From assembly GCA_049517655.1 (NCBI GenBank), contig JBEKRQ010000002.1, positions 186,001-250,000 on the forward strand: a stretch of DNA of 64,000 nt, written 5' to 3'. This document shows positions 51,371 to 60,602 of the stretch, one piece after another. A program made the translations under genes and the position numbers. This DNA is from UBA11358 sp049517655 (lineage in GTDB: Bacteria > Verrucomicrobiota > Verrucomicrobiia > Limisphaerales > UBA11358). The notes beneath the pieces were generated by a model. It searched no databases, was not told where the DNA came from, and was given only the letters and a program-made list of their open reading frames with translations. Numbering within the stretch: position 1 is the first letter of the stretch; each line of letters begins with the position of its first letter.

Positions 51371-53515
51371 TCAGACCGGATAATCCAGAGCTTCGCGCGT
51401 CATCACTTTGGTCAGTGCTTCGGCTGCGCGGTCCTTGGCAAGCCGGCAGCCGGTGAGGCAACCGTCAAGTTTGGTGCGCAGTTGGACGAAGTCTTCAAGG
51501 CCGGTGAATTTCACGCACGGACCGGCTTTCGGCGCATCGGAACAGGTGTGGCCGGCTGTCTTGTCCCACGCCGGATGACGGTTGTAGCCGTGAACAAGTT
51601 CGGCACAGATGCGGCCGACTTCACCACCGGCGCGCGCGGTTTGGACATGACACAGATCGGTGAAAAACGCGACCGTGCCGGCCAGTCCATCGGCGAGCAC
51701 CGGATTCGCGGCACCCTTGGTGTCCAGTTCAATCACGTCGAGTATGAATTGCCGCGCGGCCAGCAGCCAGCAAAGCGCATCGGCCAGCGCGAATGTCACG
51801 CCCTGGCGCGTTTTATGATACAGCTTCGCGCCGTCGGCATCTTTGGCCTCGAGCGTGTGTTGCAACGTCCAAAGCCAGAGTTGCATGGCGCTGGCTAGCG
51901 TGCAGGCGCCGGTGCCGGGACGTTCCGACGCGACGCGGCGCATTTCGTCAATCCATTGCTGGAATTGCGCAAGGAACAGTTCGTTCGTCATCGTGATTGA
52001 GAGCTGCAACCGTTGCACCGCCTCAGGGCCTTCGTAGGTGGCTTCGAGCTGGGCGTCCATCCATTTCTGGCCGAGAAAGCCCGGGCAATCCTCCGTGATG
52101 CCGTAGCCGCCCATCAGGCTGACGGCCTCGCGCATCATGTTCGCGCCGTGGCCGGTGTTCCAAAGCTTGCAGGCGGGGCAAAGAACATTGGCCAGTGAAT
52201 CGAGTATGACAAATTTCACCAGCGGGTCTGCCTCCAACGCCCCGGCGCGATTTAGATCGCGCTGGCCAGCTGGCTTGGAATTGATTTGAACCAATTCCAT
52301 CGCCTCCTGCTGTTTCCTGCTCAATTCCTTGAGCGCAGCGCGCCCGGTCAATTTTTTTTCCACAAGCCACCGGTCTTTTTGTTTTTCGAGCGGATCCAGC
52401 ACGTCGAACAAGCGCGCGGCCTCGAAACCAAGTGATGCGCTTGCCTCGCCCGCAGCCCAGATGTCCACGAGCCGATGCAGCGCGTCTTCCTTTTGCTGGA
52501 TGCCCAACTCATAACGCGGCGTGCCGGGCGCGCCTTCACCGCCACGAAACCGGCGGCGGTGGTAGAGAATGATTGGTTCAATCGCGGAAAGCAATTTCGC
52601 CGCGGTCATCAGGCCGACTGTGACGCGCGTGCGGCGGAAAACGGCCTCGATGATTTCGCCGTGCGAATAATTCGGAACAATGACGCCTTTTTCAATTGTG
52701 TAGCCGCCGACAATCCGGTTTGCGGGCACTTTCAAGTTGAAAACGGGGTCGTTCGTGGACGAGAGCTGGTGAACGAGTTTCTTTGTGGGCGTGCCGCGGT
52801 CGAACGTGCCGGGATCCGTTTCCTCCAGAATGATCATGCAACTGCTCTTGATGCGTTTGTCGTCAGTGTCCACGGCGGCCGTGACGACATTGGCAAAGCC
52901 CATGTTCGTGATGAACCGTCCGCGTTTCTCCACCTGTAACAGCGGCTCCTGGCCGTCCTTCCACTCGGCCACACGCACTTTGCCGCCGAGCATTCCGGTC
53001 TCGACGCCGACAAATGGGATGGGCTCGGTGAGCGCAAACGCGGCGCGGATTTGTTTGCGGTTTTCGCCGGGTTTGAGCAGCGCCGCACCGCCGACATATT
53101 TCGCTATTTGTTCCGGCGTGCCGCGTTCGCGAATTGGCGCCAGGCCCAGATTACTGGCAAGGCTGCTGGTGGCCGCGCCGGCGTCCACCCACGACAGTTC
53201 GAACGCCACCAGCGACAGCGCGAGATTTTTCGGCCCGGCGATGAAACCGCCATGTTCCGGATCCAGAGACGCGGTGGTGATGCCACTTTCGTCGAAATGC
53301 GGGAGCAGGCCGGCCTTTCCCGCCGTCCATTCGTGCGAATTGCGCCCGCCCGCGGCGACGAGCCGTGCGACTGGTCCCCGCGCCACCTGCCGCGACGCTT
53401 GCACAAGCATTTGCAGTTCGTAGCGGTCGGCGAAACGCCACATGATCTGGCGCACATCGTCCCCGGGCAAAGTTTGCAGTCCCGGCGGCGATTTCGTTTC
53501 AGCAGGCGCTTCCAT
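51371..53515 (-). CDS. Acyl-CoA dehydrogenase, long form
   Basis: A 714-residue protein, nearly twice the length of typical acyl-CoA dehydrogenases. The core has FALTEPIPFVGVET (FAD/substrate loop), GYGITEDCPGFLGQKWMDAQLEATYEGPEAVQ (in the C-terminal helix bundle, with the conserved Glu), and IWAAGEASASLGFEAARLFD. An extra C-terminal region (residues about 520-714) of the kind seen in long ACADs contains a helical domain. It is the first gene of a leftward operon with ETF-QO, and with etfA/etfB nearby it forms a complete electron route. Confidence 0.87.
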   Translation of the reverse strand: MEAPAETKSPPGLQTLPGDDVRQIMWRFADRYELQMLVQASRQVARGPVARLVAAGGRNSHEWTAGKAGLLPHFDESGITTASLDPEHGGFIAGPKNLALSLVAFELSWVDAGAATSSLASNLGLAPIRERGTPEQIAKYVGGAALLKPGENRKQIRAAFALTEPIPFVGVETGMLGGKVRVAEWKDGQEPLLQVEKRGRFITNMGFANVVTAAVDTDDKRIKSSCMIILEETDPGTFDRGTPTKKLVHQLSSTNDPVFNLKVPANRIVGGYTIEKGVIVPNYSHGEIIEAVFRRTRVTVGLMTAAKLLSAIEPIILYHRRRFRGGEGAPGTPRYELGIQQKEDALHRLVDIWAAGEASASLGFEAARLFDVLDPLEKQKDRWLVEKKLTGRAALKELSRKQQEAMELVQINSKPAGQRDLNRAGALEADPLVKFVILDSLANVLCPACKLWNTGHGANMMREAVSLMGGYGITEDCPGFLGQKWMDAQLEATYEGPEAVQRLQLSITMTNELFLAQFQQWIDEMRRVASERPGTGACTLASAMQLWLWTLQHTLEAKDADGAKLYHKTRQGVTFALADALCWLLAARQFILDVIELDTKGAANPVLADGLAGTVAFFTDLCHVQTARAGGEVGRICAELVHGYNRHPAWDKTAGHTCSDAPKAGPCVKFTGLEDFVQLRTKLDGCLTGCRLAKDRAAEALTKVMTREALDYPV

Positions 53516-53646
53516 AAAATGTATTCAGTCAAAGATGATTATTTTTGTCATCGAAAACCCGCGCCCGGCTTTGGCAACCGATGGGCGCGTGGGATTTTCC
53601 ACGAAAAACCGTGGTTTCGCCAGAATAAACGGCACAACCTTCAATA

Positions 53647-54378
53647 TTAATTCACCCGCTCTGCGATCCGGTATTTGAACATGCGCTTCTTCATCCAGCG
53701 CACGGCGAGCAGGTCGTAGAATGACGCGAACAGCCGGTTCCATACGCCGTAATGGCTCTGGCCGGCGAATCGCGGGCTATTGCTCACTTCGATTTCGGTG
53801 ACCGTGTGACCTTCAATCTTGAACAGCGTCGGCAGAAACCGGTGCATTCCCTTAAAGAATTTCAGATTGTCAATGCACTCGCGCTTGAACGCGCGATAGG
53901 TGCAGCCGGCATCGGAAATTTGCTCGCCGCTCAACTTGTTGCGCACCCAGTTGGCGATGTTCGACGAGGCTACTTTGACGAAATTATCGCCTTCACCGCG
54001 CGCTTGAACACGCGTGCCGCAGACGCAATCATAATGCTTCAACGCCTCAAGAAATTTCGGCAGATCTTTCGGGTCGTTCTGCAAATCGGCGTCAATGGTG
54101 ACGATGTATTTGCCCCGGGCCGCTTTCATGCCGGCGAAACTCGCCGCGCTTTCACCGCAATTGAACGCGAACCGCTGCACGCGGATACGAGGGTCGCCCG
54201 CCGCGAGTTCCTTGAGGATTTCCCAAGACTTGTCTCTGCTGCAATCGTCGGTAATGACGACTTCGTAAGGAAGCTTGAGCGGCTCAACCGCCTCGCGGAT
54301 GGCCGTGATGAGCGCGCGCAAATTGCCCTGCTCGTTGTAGCAAGGAATGACGAGGCTGATTTCGGGAATATTTAACAT
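53647..54378 (-). CDS. Family 2 glycosyltransferase (DPM1-like)
   Basis: A 243-residue GT-A enzyme: SLVIPCYNEQGNLRALI at the start, ITDDCSRDKSWEIL, and the DxD in VTIDADLQNDPKDLP. DPKDLPKFLEALKHYDCVCG and GCTYRAFKRECIDNL are typical of polyprenyl-phosphate sugar transferases. No C-terminal membrane helices are obvious, though a basic tail is present. The ATG directly follows the TAA of the nucleotidyltransferase-like gene (no gap), suggesting translational coupling. Confidence 0.9.
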   Translation of the reverse strand: MLNIPEISLVIPCYNEQGNLRALITAIREAVEPLKLPYEVVITDDCSRDKSWEILKELAAGDPRIRVQRFAFNCGESAASFAGMKAARGKYIVTIDADLQNDPKDLPKFLEALKHYDCVCGTRVQARGEGDNFVKVASSNIANWVRNKLSGEQISDAGCTYRAFKRECIDNLKFFKGMHRFLPTLFKIEGHTVTEIEVSNSPRFAGQSHYGVWNRLFASFYDLLAVRWMKKRMFKYRIAERVN

Positions 54379-55095
54379 TTATTGGCCCGCTCGTTGTTGC
54401 AACAGCTTGGCGCGTCCGCAACATTCGGAAATAATTTTTTGCAATTCCTTTTTGTCGCCTAGCTCCGCGTATTGACTTGCCAAAGTGGTTAAAGGCTCAA
54501 GCGCCGGAGAATGCCTCGCAATCAACATGGTGATGTCGTTTTCGTAAACCGCCGCTCGATCCATGTCGAATTGTCGATACAGCGACGGCAACGCGTAAAG
54601 TTTCAACACAATCAAACCTTCCACCGTCACCGCCGGAACTTCCATTTCCATGAATGAATGCTTCGTGGTAAATTTTTCCGCGACAATTTTGAACAGGGGA
54701 TTCTTTGTCAGCAACAAATCCACTTGGATGCTCTTGAACTTGCCGCGCGCAAAAAAGTCTTTCCGGTCTTCAATCGTCAATTCAGGCAGTTGTTCCAGCG
54801 CGGCGACGGACATCAGCAAGTTCACGTCCTTGGTGTTGCGGCCTTGCACGTAGGTGAGCATCGCCATGCCGCCGACCAGCAGATAATCCACGCGCCGTCC
54901 CGCGAGTAGCCGGAATAATTCCATCGTGTCTTGTGGTACGGGCATGGGCGGCGCGGGGCCGGGGCCCTCGCGCAGTTGCAGCGGCGTGTTGGTCCACCGA
55001 TGCGAACCGGCTTCCCACGCGTCCACCAAAACCTCCGCGACGCGCCGCAAACTGACGCCTTCGGGAAGTGTGACCGCTGTGTTTGCCTTGCTCAT
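54379..55095 (-). CDS. Nucleotidyltransferase-like protein (AbiEii/DUF6036-like)
   Basis: A 238-residue protein. The central segment VDYLLVGGMAMLTYVQGRNTKDVNLLMS carries a G-G and a D-x-N where active nucleotidyltransferases have D-x-D, followed by IQVDLLL. This is the minimal NTase fold found in AbiEii-type toxins and related families. The altered second Asp suggests weak or no transferase activity. It is wedged in a glycan cluster and coupled to a glycosyltransferase, not to an antitoxin gene, so the toxin role is doubtful. ATG 55093-55095 is preferred over a GTG 18 bases upstream. Confidence 0.65.
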   Translation of the reverse strand: MSKANTAVTLPEGVSLRRVAEVLVDAWEAGSHRWTNTPLQLREGPGPAPPMPVPQDTMELFRLLAGRRVDYLLVGGMAMLTYVQGRNTKDVNLLMSVAALEQLPELTIEDRKDFFARGKFKSIQVDLLLTKNPLFKIVAEKFTTKHSFMEMEVPAVTVEGLIVLKLYALPSLYRQFDMDRAAVYENDITMLIARHSPALEPLTTLASQYAELGDKKELQKIISECCGRAKLLQQRAGQ

Positions 55096-55189
55096 GCCGC
55101 CGTTCAGGACCACGGAATTATCGCATGAGCGGCAGTCTGGTGAAAGCTTATTAGCTCAATAACATCAGCAAAAAATCATTTCCCACCGT

Positions 55190-56278
55190 TCACTTCTTCC
55201 CGTAAAACTCCGCGATCGCGTCGCAAACCTTGTCCGCAGTGTCGAGGGTCATTTCACCGTGGATGGGTAGCGACAAAATTTCCTTAACTGCCTGTTCGGT
55301 CTTCGGCAAGCGCGGAATGTTTTTGAATTTATTCGTGATCGCCGGCTGTTGATGGTTCGGCACCGGATAATGAACGCCGGTTCCAATGTTCCGTTCCTTC
55401 AAGAATTTTTGCAGCTCATCGCGCTTTTCCGTGCGGATGACATACATGTGATAGACCGCCCGCGCCCACGGCCTTTCCACCGGTGTTTTGACGATGCCCT
55501 TGAGCCGTTCATTGTAACGCGCGGCGATTTTCCGGCGGTTGTCATTGAAGCCGTCGAGATGCTTCAACATCACACGGCCAATGGCAGCCTTGATTTCGTC
55601 GAAGCGCACGTTGAATCCGGCGAATTCGTGGAGATATTTGTCCCTGCGCCCGTGATTGCGCAACATGCGGACTTTTTCGGCGAGCGCGTCGTCGTTCGTC
55701 ACGAGACAGCCGCCGTCGCCGAGCACGGTGAGATTTTTCGACGGGAAAAACGAGAACGCGCCGAAGTTGCCCATCGAGCCGACGGTTTTGCCGTTGTATT
55801 TCGCGCCCTGCGCCTGCGCGCAATCCTCCAGCACCCACAACTTGCGCTTTGCGGCGATTTGAAACACGCGATCCAAATTCACTGGATGACCGTAGAGATG
55901 CACTGGAATGACGCTTACCGTGCGCGGCGTGATGAGCGATTCAAGCTGCTCCACATCCATGCAAAACGTGTCGTCAATGTCGCAAAAAACCGGCGTTGCG
56001 CCGCAATGTATCAGCGGTTCCATCGTCGGGAACGCCGTGTGCGACGGCACGATGACCTCGTCGCCGAGTTTCAATCCCTGCGCGAGGTGAAGCATGTAAA
56101 CAATCATTGTCCACGACGTGCCGAGGATGGCGTGTTTGACGCCGGTATGCGCGGCGAGCTCGGCTTCAAAGGCCTTGCACTCGGACGAGAGGATGTATTG
56201 GCCGGAACGGATGGCGCGCAACGCGGCCTCCTCGACCTCCGGGTTCACGAAACATTTTGATAATGGGATTTTTTGCAT
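55190..56278 (-). CDS. DegT/DnrJ/EryC1/StrS family aminotransferase
   Basis: A 362-residue sugar aminotransferase. PSHTAFPTMEPLIHCGATPVF in outline, ALEDCAQAQGAKYNGK-like EDCAQAQGAKYNGK, PLP lysine in FSFFPSKNLTVLGDGG, and VHYPVPNHQQPA near the C-terminus. It sits next to a Gfo/Idh dehydrogenase (56381..57367), the usual pair for making 3-amino sugars from nucleotide-sugars by oxidation and transamination. It is separate from, and differs clearly from, the family member at 26894..28000. Confidence 0.9.
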   Translation of the reverse strand: MQKIPLSKCFVNPEVEEAALRAIRSGQYILSSECKAFEAELAAHTGVKHAILGTSWTMIVYMLHLAQGLKLGDEVIVPSHTAFPTMEPLIHCGATPVFCDIDDTFCMDVEQLESLITPRTVSVIPVHLYGHPVNLDRVFQIAAKRKLWVLEDCAQAQGAKYNGKTVGSMGNFGAFSFFPSKNLTVLGDGGCLVTNDDALAEKVRMLRNHGRRDKYLHEFAGFNVRFDEIKAAIGRVMLKHLDGFNDNRRKIAARYNERLKGIVKTPVERPWARAVYHMYVIRTEKRDELQKFLKERNIGTGVHYPVPNHQQPAITNKFKNIPRLPKTEQAVKEILSLPIHGEMTLDTADKVCDAIAEFYGKK

Positions 56279-56380
56279 AAAATTTTTGACGCGAATTGCG
56301 CTAATTTTCGCTAATTCAATCCACTTTTTTGGAATTTGTTTTTATGGTTTTAATTCGCGGTAATTCGTGAAATTAGCGTC

Positions 56381-57367
56381 TCAAGTTAGTGTAACTGCCT
56401 TGCCGGTTTTCACCGATTCCAGCGCGGCGTTCAACACCCGCACGGAATCGTATCCCGCCCAACCGTCGGCGCGCGGCGCTTTGCGCGTTTGCACCGAATC
56501 CACAAACGCGCGCAACTCCGCCAGCAACGGTTCCTCCGGCGGCGTTTCGATTTGCGTCACGACACCCTCGGTCGCTTTGAAATCCTTGCCGTCGCGGATG
56601 TGTTTGTTCTCGTAAGTCTTGATTTTGTATTGCGCGACGTTGTAATCGCACACCGCGCTCCTCTTGTCGCCGCAGACGATGACTTCACGGAATTTGCCGG
56701 GGGTGAAATAGTCGTTCTCAACCGTAGCCCAAACCTTGCCATGCGGCGTTTCATATTCGAGCGACACGAACGACACGTCTTCCATGCCGCGTCCCATGAA
56801 ATCATGGTGAATGGCCAGCACACTCTTCGGCAGTGCATTCAAGATGAAATTGAACAAATCCACGAAATGGATGCCGTCGGCGAACATCACGCCGCTATCG
56901 TTGCGGGGGCGTTTGAAACCGCCGAAATGCCCGCGAATCATGTTCACGCGACCAAACTGGCCGGATTGAATGGCGTCGCGCATCCACAACGTCGCTGGGT
57001 CGAACCGCAGAATATGGCCGACTTGCAGAATCCGGCCCTTGCAGGCGGCCAACTCGGCCAAAGCCTTGGATTCCTCGTTCGCGAGAGTCAGCGGTTTTTC
57101 AACAAACACGTCCTTGCCGGCTTCCAGAAATTCCTTGCAGAGCGAAAAATGCGTTTGCGCGGGCGTCACGATGACAACGCAATCCACCTTGGTCACGAAA
57201 TCCTTGTAATTCGTCGTGAGGCGCGCATCGGGCAGGCCGAGTTTGCGCGCCAGCTCAAGCTGTTTCGCACCCACTTCAGCCACGTAAAGCTCAACAGGCA
57301 TTGAATTGAGATTGCGCAAATGATTGACGCCCCAGCGGCCCAGACCCAAAAGAAGAACTTTTGCCAT
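56381..57367 (-). CDS. Gfo/Idh/MocA family oxidoreductase
   Basis: A 328-residue NAD(P)-dependent dehydrogenase. The Rossmann start is VLLLGLGRWGVNHLRNL; VIVTPAQTHFSLCKEFLEAG and VFVEKPLTL are the family markers (Lys in EKP), followed by a C-terminal alpha/beta domain. ATG 57365-57367 places the dinucleotide-binding loop right at the start; the frame extends 12 codons upstream. Together with the DegT gene downstream it likely oxidises a nucleotide-sugar prior to amination. Confidence 0.9.
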   Translation of the reverse strand: MAKVLLLGLGRWGVNHLRNLNSMPVELYVAEVGAKQLELARKLGLPDARLTTNYKDFVTKVDCVVIVTPAQTHFSLCKEFLEAGKDVFVEKPLTLANEESKALAELAACKGRILQVGHILRFDPATLWMRDAIQSGQFGRVNMIRGHFGGFKRPRNDSGVMFADGIHFVDLFNFILNALPKSVLAIHHDFMGRGMEDVSFVSLEYETPHGKVWATVENDYFTPGKFREVIVCGDKRSAVCDYNVAQYKIKTYENKHIRDGKDFKATEGVVTQIETPPEEPLLAELRAFVDSVQTRKAPRADGWAGYDSVRVLNAALESVKTGKAVTLT

Positions 57368-57436
57368 CAGCGAAATTTTCAAGCAAACCTTCCAGCCCAG
57401 CAAGAAAAATGCACCGCGTTCCTTGTTTGGAGGCGC

Positions 57437-59158
57437 TTAACGATTCACAAACAATTTCCATTGGCCGACGTTAGTCACCAGATTCAACGGCGTGGTGCCG
57501 TGGTGCTGCTGGAAATGTTCCATTGTGCCGCTAAAGCCGACAATCCATATGCGCCTTTTGCCCTGAAGCAACTGCGCAAGCGCATCCTCATCAGGCAGAA
57601 GCAGTTCGCCCAGCCGCTCGCGGTTGCCGGGAAATTCAAACGGGACTTGCGCCAATTTCATGCCACCAAAATACGGACGGTTCGCCATTGAAATCACTCC
57701 GCCCGAATAAAATGCCAGCCCCTGTGGCAGCTTGCCCCAGCACACAATGGCGTCGCCGGGTCGAAAATTCTCGCGCAACGCCAGACCGATCGGTTTCAGG
57801 GTTTGGTTCCCTCTGAAATCGGTTTCAAATAATGGGGCCTCGGCAGTAACAGCTATCAGCGAAAAAATTCCCAGCCCGGCTGTGATTGCCGCACACGCGG
57901 AAGTGCTCCGGTTTTTTGCCAGCCAAAAAATTCCCAGTCCAATGACAGCTGCAGCCGGCGCCTGCCATTTCATCCATCCCGGCAGTGTCACGTGAAAAAC
58001 AGGCGGGAGCGCCAGTGGAATGGCAATCAAAAGCAACATGGGACTGGCCGCGCATAACCGCCAAACCCAGTTCGGAATGCGTGGAATATTTGGATTTTCC
58101 TCTTCATTGAAAAAACGAAGCGCAACGAGCAAGGCGACCGCAGGAAAAACCGGCAGAATGTAAGCGGGCAGTTTGGCCTGTGAAAAAGAAAACAGTGCGA
58201 ACGTAAAAATTGCCCAAACGTTCAGCAGCACCCACGCGTCCTTTGAGATTTGAGATTTGAGATTTGAAATTACAGAGCGGCGCCACAGCCAGCCGAGCAG
58301 CCATATCCACGGCAAAAGTCCGACGGCGAGAATTCCGAAAAAATAGAAGAAGTTGCCGGGGCGATCTTTTATCGTCGTGCCGAGCAAATGTCCGGCAGCC
58401 TGACCAAAGACCATGTAATGAAACGCGTTCGGCACCCGTTGAAAAACCGCCAAAAACCACGGCATCGCCAAAACCAAAAACAGCGCCAAGCCGGCAACCA
58501 GTCCACCGAGTAGAAGTTTCCATTGGGAAAAACTTTTCCGGTGATAAATCACCAATGCCGCCAGCGCAATAAGTGGAATGGCCATGGCAACCGGTCCCTT
58601 GGTCAAAAAACCAAGCGCAATGGCAATCCAACCGGCCAGATGCCACCCAAGAAATTGCGAATTGCGAATTGCGGATTGCGGATTTAGAGAAAGCCAGCTT
58701 CGCCAGAAGAAATACATTGCCCACGCGACAAACTGCGTCAGGAAAATGTCCGGTGTCAGCATTCGCGCCATGGCGAAGTAGAGCAGGGAACTTTGCAGAA
58801 TCAGCGCGCTCCACAACCCGACGCGGCGACCGCCGATGGAACAGCCCAGCAACCACACCGCCCACACGCCGCTGATGCCCGCCAGAGCGAGTGGCAGGCG
58901 CACCGCCCATTCATTCTGGCCGAACAGTTTCATCGAAGCCGCCACGAGCCAGTAAGTCATCGGCGGTTTGTCGAGGTGCGGCAGATACCAGAAATGCGGC
59001 ACGAGCCAGTTGCCGGTCTCGATCATTTCACGCGCGATTTCCGAGTAGCGGCCTTCGTCCGGCTCGTTCAACGCGCGGCCGCCGAGCAGAAAGAAAAACG
59101 TGAAGACGGTCAGCGCCAGCAAAACCCATCGCTGGCGCGCTCCAGTTGAAATCGGCAT
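57437..59158 (-). CDS. ArnT-like GT39 membrane glycosyltransferase
   Basis: A 573-residue multi-pass protein of the GT-C (ArnT/PMT) type. The first periplasmic loop has RALNEPDEGRYSEIAREMI with the catalytic Asp-Glu pair, followed by LPHLDKPPMTYWL, and about 11 membrane helices. A C-terminal soluble part ends the chain. Enzymes of this family add a lipid-linked sugar to lipid A or protein. Two short segments, NPQSAIRNSQFLG (about residue 160) and SNLKSQISK (about residue 300), are encoded by simple tandem repeats and look inserted. ATG 59156-59158 is used. Confidence 0.88.
   Translation of the reverse strand: MPISTGARQRWVLLALTVFTFFFLLGGRALNEPDEGRYSEIAREMIETGNWLVPHFWYLPHLDKPPMTYWLVAASMKLFGQNEWAVRLPLALAGISGVWAVWLLGCSIGGRRVGLWSALILQSSLLYFAMARMLTPDIFLTQFVAWAMYFFWRSWLSLNPQSAIRNSQFLGWHLAGWIAIALGFLTKGPVAMAIPLIALAALVIYHRKSFSQWKLLLGGLVAGLALFLVLAMPWFLAVFQRVPNAFHYMVFGQAAGHLLGTTIKDRPGNFFYFFGILAVGLLPWIWLLGWLWRRSVISNLKSQISKDAWVLLNVWAIFTFALFSFSQAKLPAYILPVFPAVALLVALRFFNEEENPNIPRIPNWVWRLCAASPMLLLIAIPLALPPVFHVTLPGWMKWQAPAAAVIGLGIFWLAKNRSTSACAAITAGLGIFSLIAVTAEAPLFETDFRGNQTLKPIGLALRENFRPGDAIVCWGKLPQGLAFYSGGVISMANRPYFGGMKLAQVPFEFPGNRERLGELLLPDEDALAQLLQGKRRIWIVGFSGTMEHFQQHHGTTPLNLVTNVGQWKLFVNR
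58241..58272. repeat. Short tandem repeat in the GT39 gene
   Basis: Repeated TTTGAGA/TTTGAGATT units, in frame, read as ISNLKSQISK on the coding strand. Confidence 0.6.
58651..58686. repeat. Short tandem repeat in the GT39 gene
   Basis: Repeated GAATTGCG/GATTGCG units, in frame, read as QSAIRNSQF. Same style as the AT-rich repeat at 23757..23830. Confidence 0.6.
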
Positions 59159-59256
59159 GGTTTGTTTCAAGAAGACTGTCCACAGATTACGCGGATTCCG
59201 CCGATTAGAAATAAAAATTCATCTGCGTTCATCTGCGAAATCTGCGGATTTCTGAT

Positions 59257-60387
59257 TCAATTCAACAGCCGATACCAATTATCACGCTGATGCGGCTCGT
59301 ATCCGATGTCTTTGATGAGCCGTCTCATGTCGGCGACCGCCATGCGGAACGTCGTGCCGGCCCGGCTGACGACATTTTCCTCAATCATGATGCTGCCGAG
59401 GTCGTTCGCGCCGAATTTGAGCGCAATCTGGCCGATTTCCTGTCCCTGCGTCACCCACGAACTTTGGACGCTCGTAAAATTATCGAGGTAAATCCGGCCC
59501 AGCGCCTGTGTCCGCAAATATTCATGCGCGCCGACCGTCGGCGCCTTGAGCTTGGTATGCTCGGCCTGAAACGTCCAGCAGATGAATGCAGTGAACCCTT
59601 TGGATTTATCTTGCTGCACGCGCAACCGTTCCAGATGCTCGATGCGATCATCAACCGTCTCCACGTGGCCGAACATCATCGTCGCGCTTGAACTCAACCC
59701 CAGCCGATGCGCCACGTCCATGACTTCGAGCCAGTCGTCGCTCATGACTTTGAGCGGTGAAACCCTCTGGCGCACAGTGTCCACCAGAATTTCCCCGCCA
59801 CCGCCGGGAATCGAGCCAAGCCCCGCCGCCTTGAAATCTGCAATGATCTTTTCCAGCGGTTCATTGAACACTTCGCGGAAATGGGCAAATTCAGGCGGAC
59901 TGAAGCCGTGAATGTTCACCTGCGGGAATTTGGCTTTGATGTGCGACAGCAAATCCAGATACCACTGCTTCGTCAGTTTCGGGTGATGCCCGCCCTGCAA
60001 CAAAATCTGCGTGCCGCCGAGTGCAACCGTCTCCTCGATTTTGCGATCCATCTCGTCGAACGTGATGACATAGGCGTCGGCATCCTTCTCCGTCCTGTAA
60101 AACGCGCAGAACTTGCAATAAACATTGCAGACGTTGGTGTAATTGACGTTGCGATCAACGATGTAGGTGACAATTTCGTTGCCGCACCCGTTGTAGGCAT
60201 CTTTTCTGGCCAGTTGACGGCGGCGATCGGCAAGCGCGCCGAGTTCCTCGAGCGGCAGATGATAAAGCCTTAAGGCCTCGGCCTGATTGATGCGTTTGCC
60301 GTCCCAAACTTTCTGCAGCAACTCGTCGAGCCTTCGCTGCGACGGAGCAGCTTCAGCTACGCAGGCCAATGACGCGTCGTAAATCAC
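59257..60387 (-). CDS. mqnC: Cyclic dehypoxanthine futalosine synthase (MqnC)
   Basis: A 376-residue radical SAM enzyme of the MqnC/CofH family. CNVYCKFCAFYR carries the CxxxCxxC; GGTQILLQGGHHP, GSIPGGGGEILVD, TMMFGHVETVDDRIEHL and IMIEENVVSRAG are family blocks. The C-terminal HQRDNWYRLL supports MqnC, the step that cyclises dehypoxanthine futalosine in the futalosine route to menaquinone. The start is GTG at 60385-60387. No other mqn genes are in the window. Confidence 0.9.
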   Translation of the reverse strand: MIYDASLACVAEAAPSQRRLDELLQKVWDGKRINQAEALRLYHLPLEELGALADRRRQLARKDAYNGCGNEIVTYIVDRNVNYTNVCNVYCKFCAFYRTEKDADAYVITFDEMDRKIEETVALGGTQILLQGGHHPKLTKQWYLDLLSHIKAKFPQVNIHGFSPPEFAHFREVFNEPLEKIIADFKAAGLGSIPGGGGEILVDTVRQRVSPLKVMSDDWLEVMDVAHRLGLSSSATMMFGHVETVDDRIEHLERLRVQQDKSKGFTAFICWTFQAEHTKLKAPTVGAHEYLRTQALGRIYLDNFTSVQSSWVTQGQEIGQIALKFGANDLGSIMIEENVVSRAGTTFRMAVADMRRLIKDIGYEPHQRDNWYRLLN

Positions 60388-60461
60388 GATGAAAGGTTAG
60401 CGAAACTGCCAATTGAAACAAGCCGTACAAAATTAACCGCAGAGACGCAGAGGAAAATGAA

Positions 60462-60567
60462 GTAGCACCCGCGTCTCGCGGGTTGTTTCGGGCGTCACGC
60501 CCGAAACTGAATCAGTGGAGTAATTCGGCGGGACGCCAAATTAAACCCGCCAGAGGCGGGTGCTACA
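60462..60567. repeat. Paired palindromic repeat, intergenic
   Basis: Outer arms GTAGCACCCGCGTC and CAGAGGCGGGTGCTAC are inverse. Inner hairpins TTTCGGGCGTCACGCCCGAAA and CCCGCCAGAGGCGGG (shortened). It fills half of the gap between the HEPN-like gene and mqnC. Confidence 0.75.
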
Positions 60568-60602
60568 ACAGCTTTTTTTTACTCTTTTGCCGACCCTCAT
60601 CC

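Noticed and set aside
54379..55095. AbiE toxin-antitoxin pair
   Set aside because: No AbiEi-like antitoxin gene is adjacent, and the second Asp of the active site is replaced by Asn.
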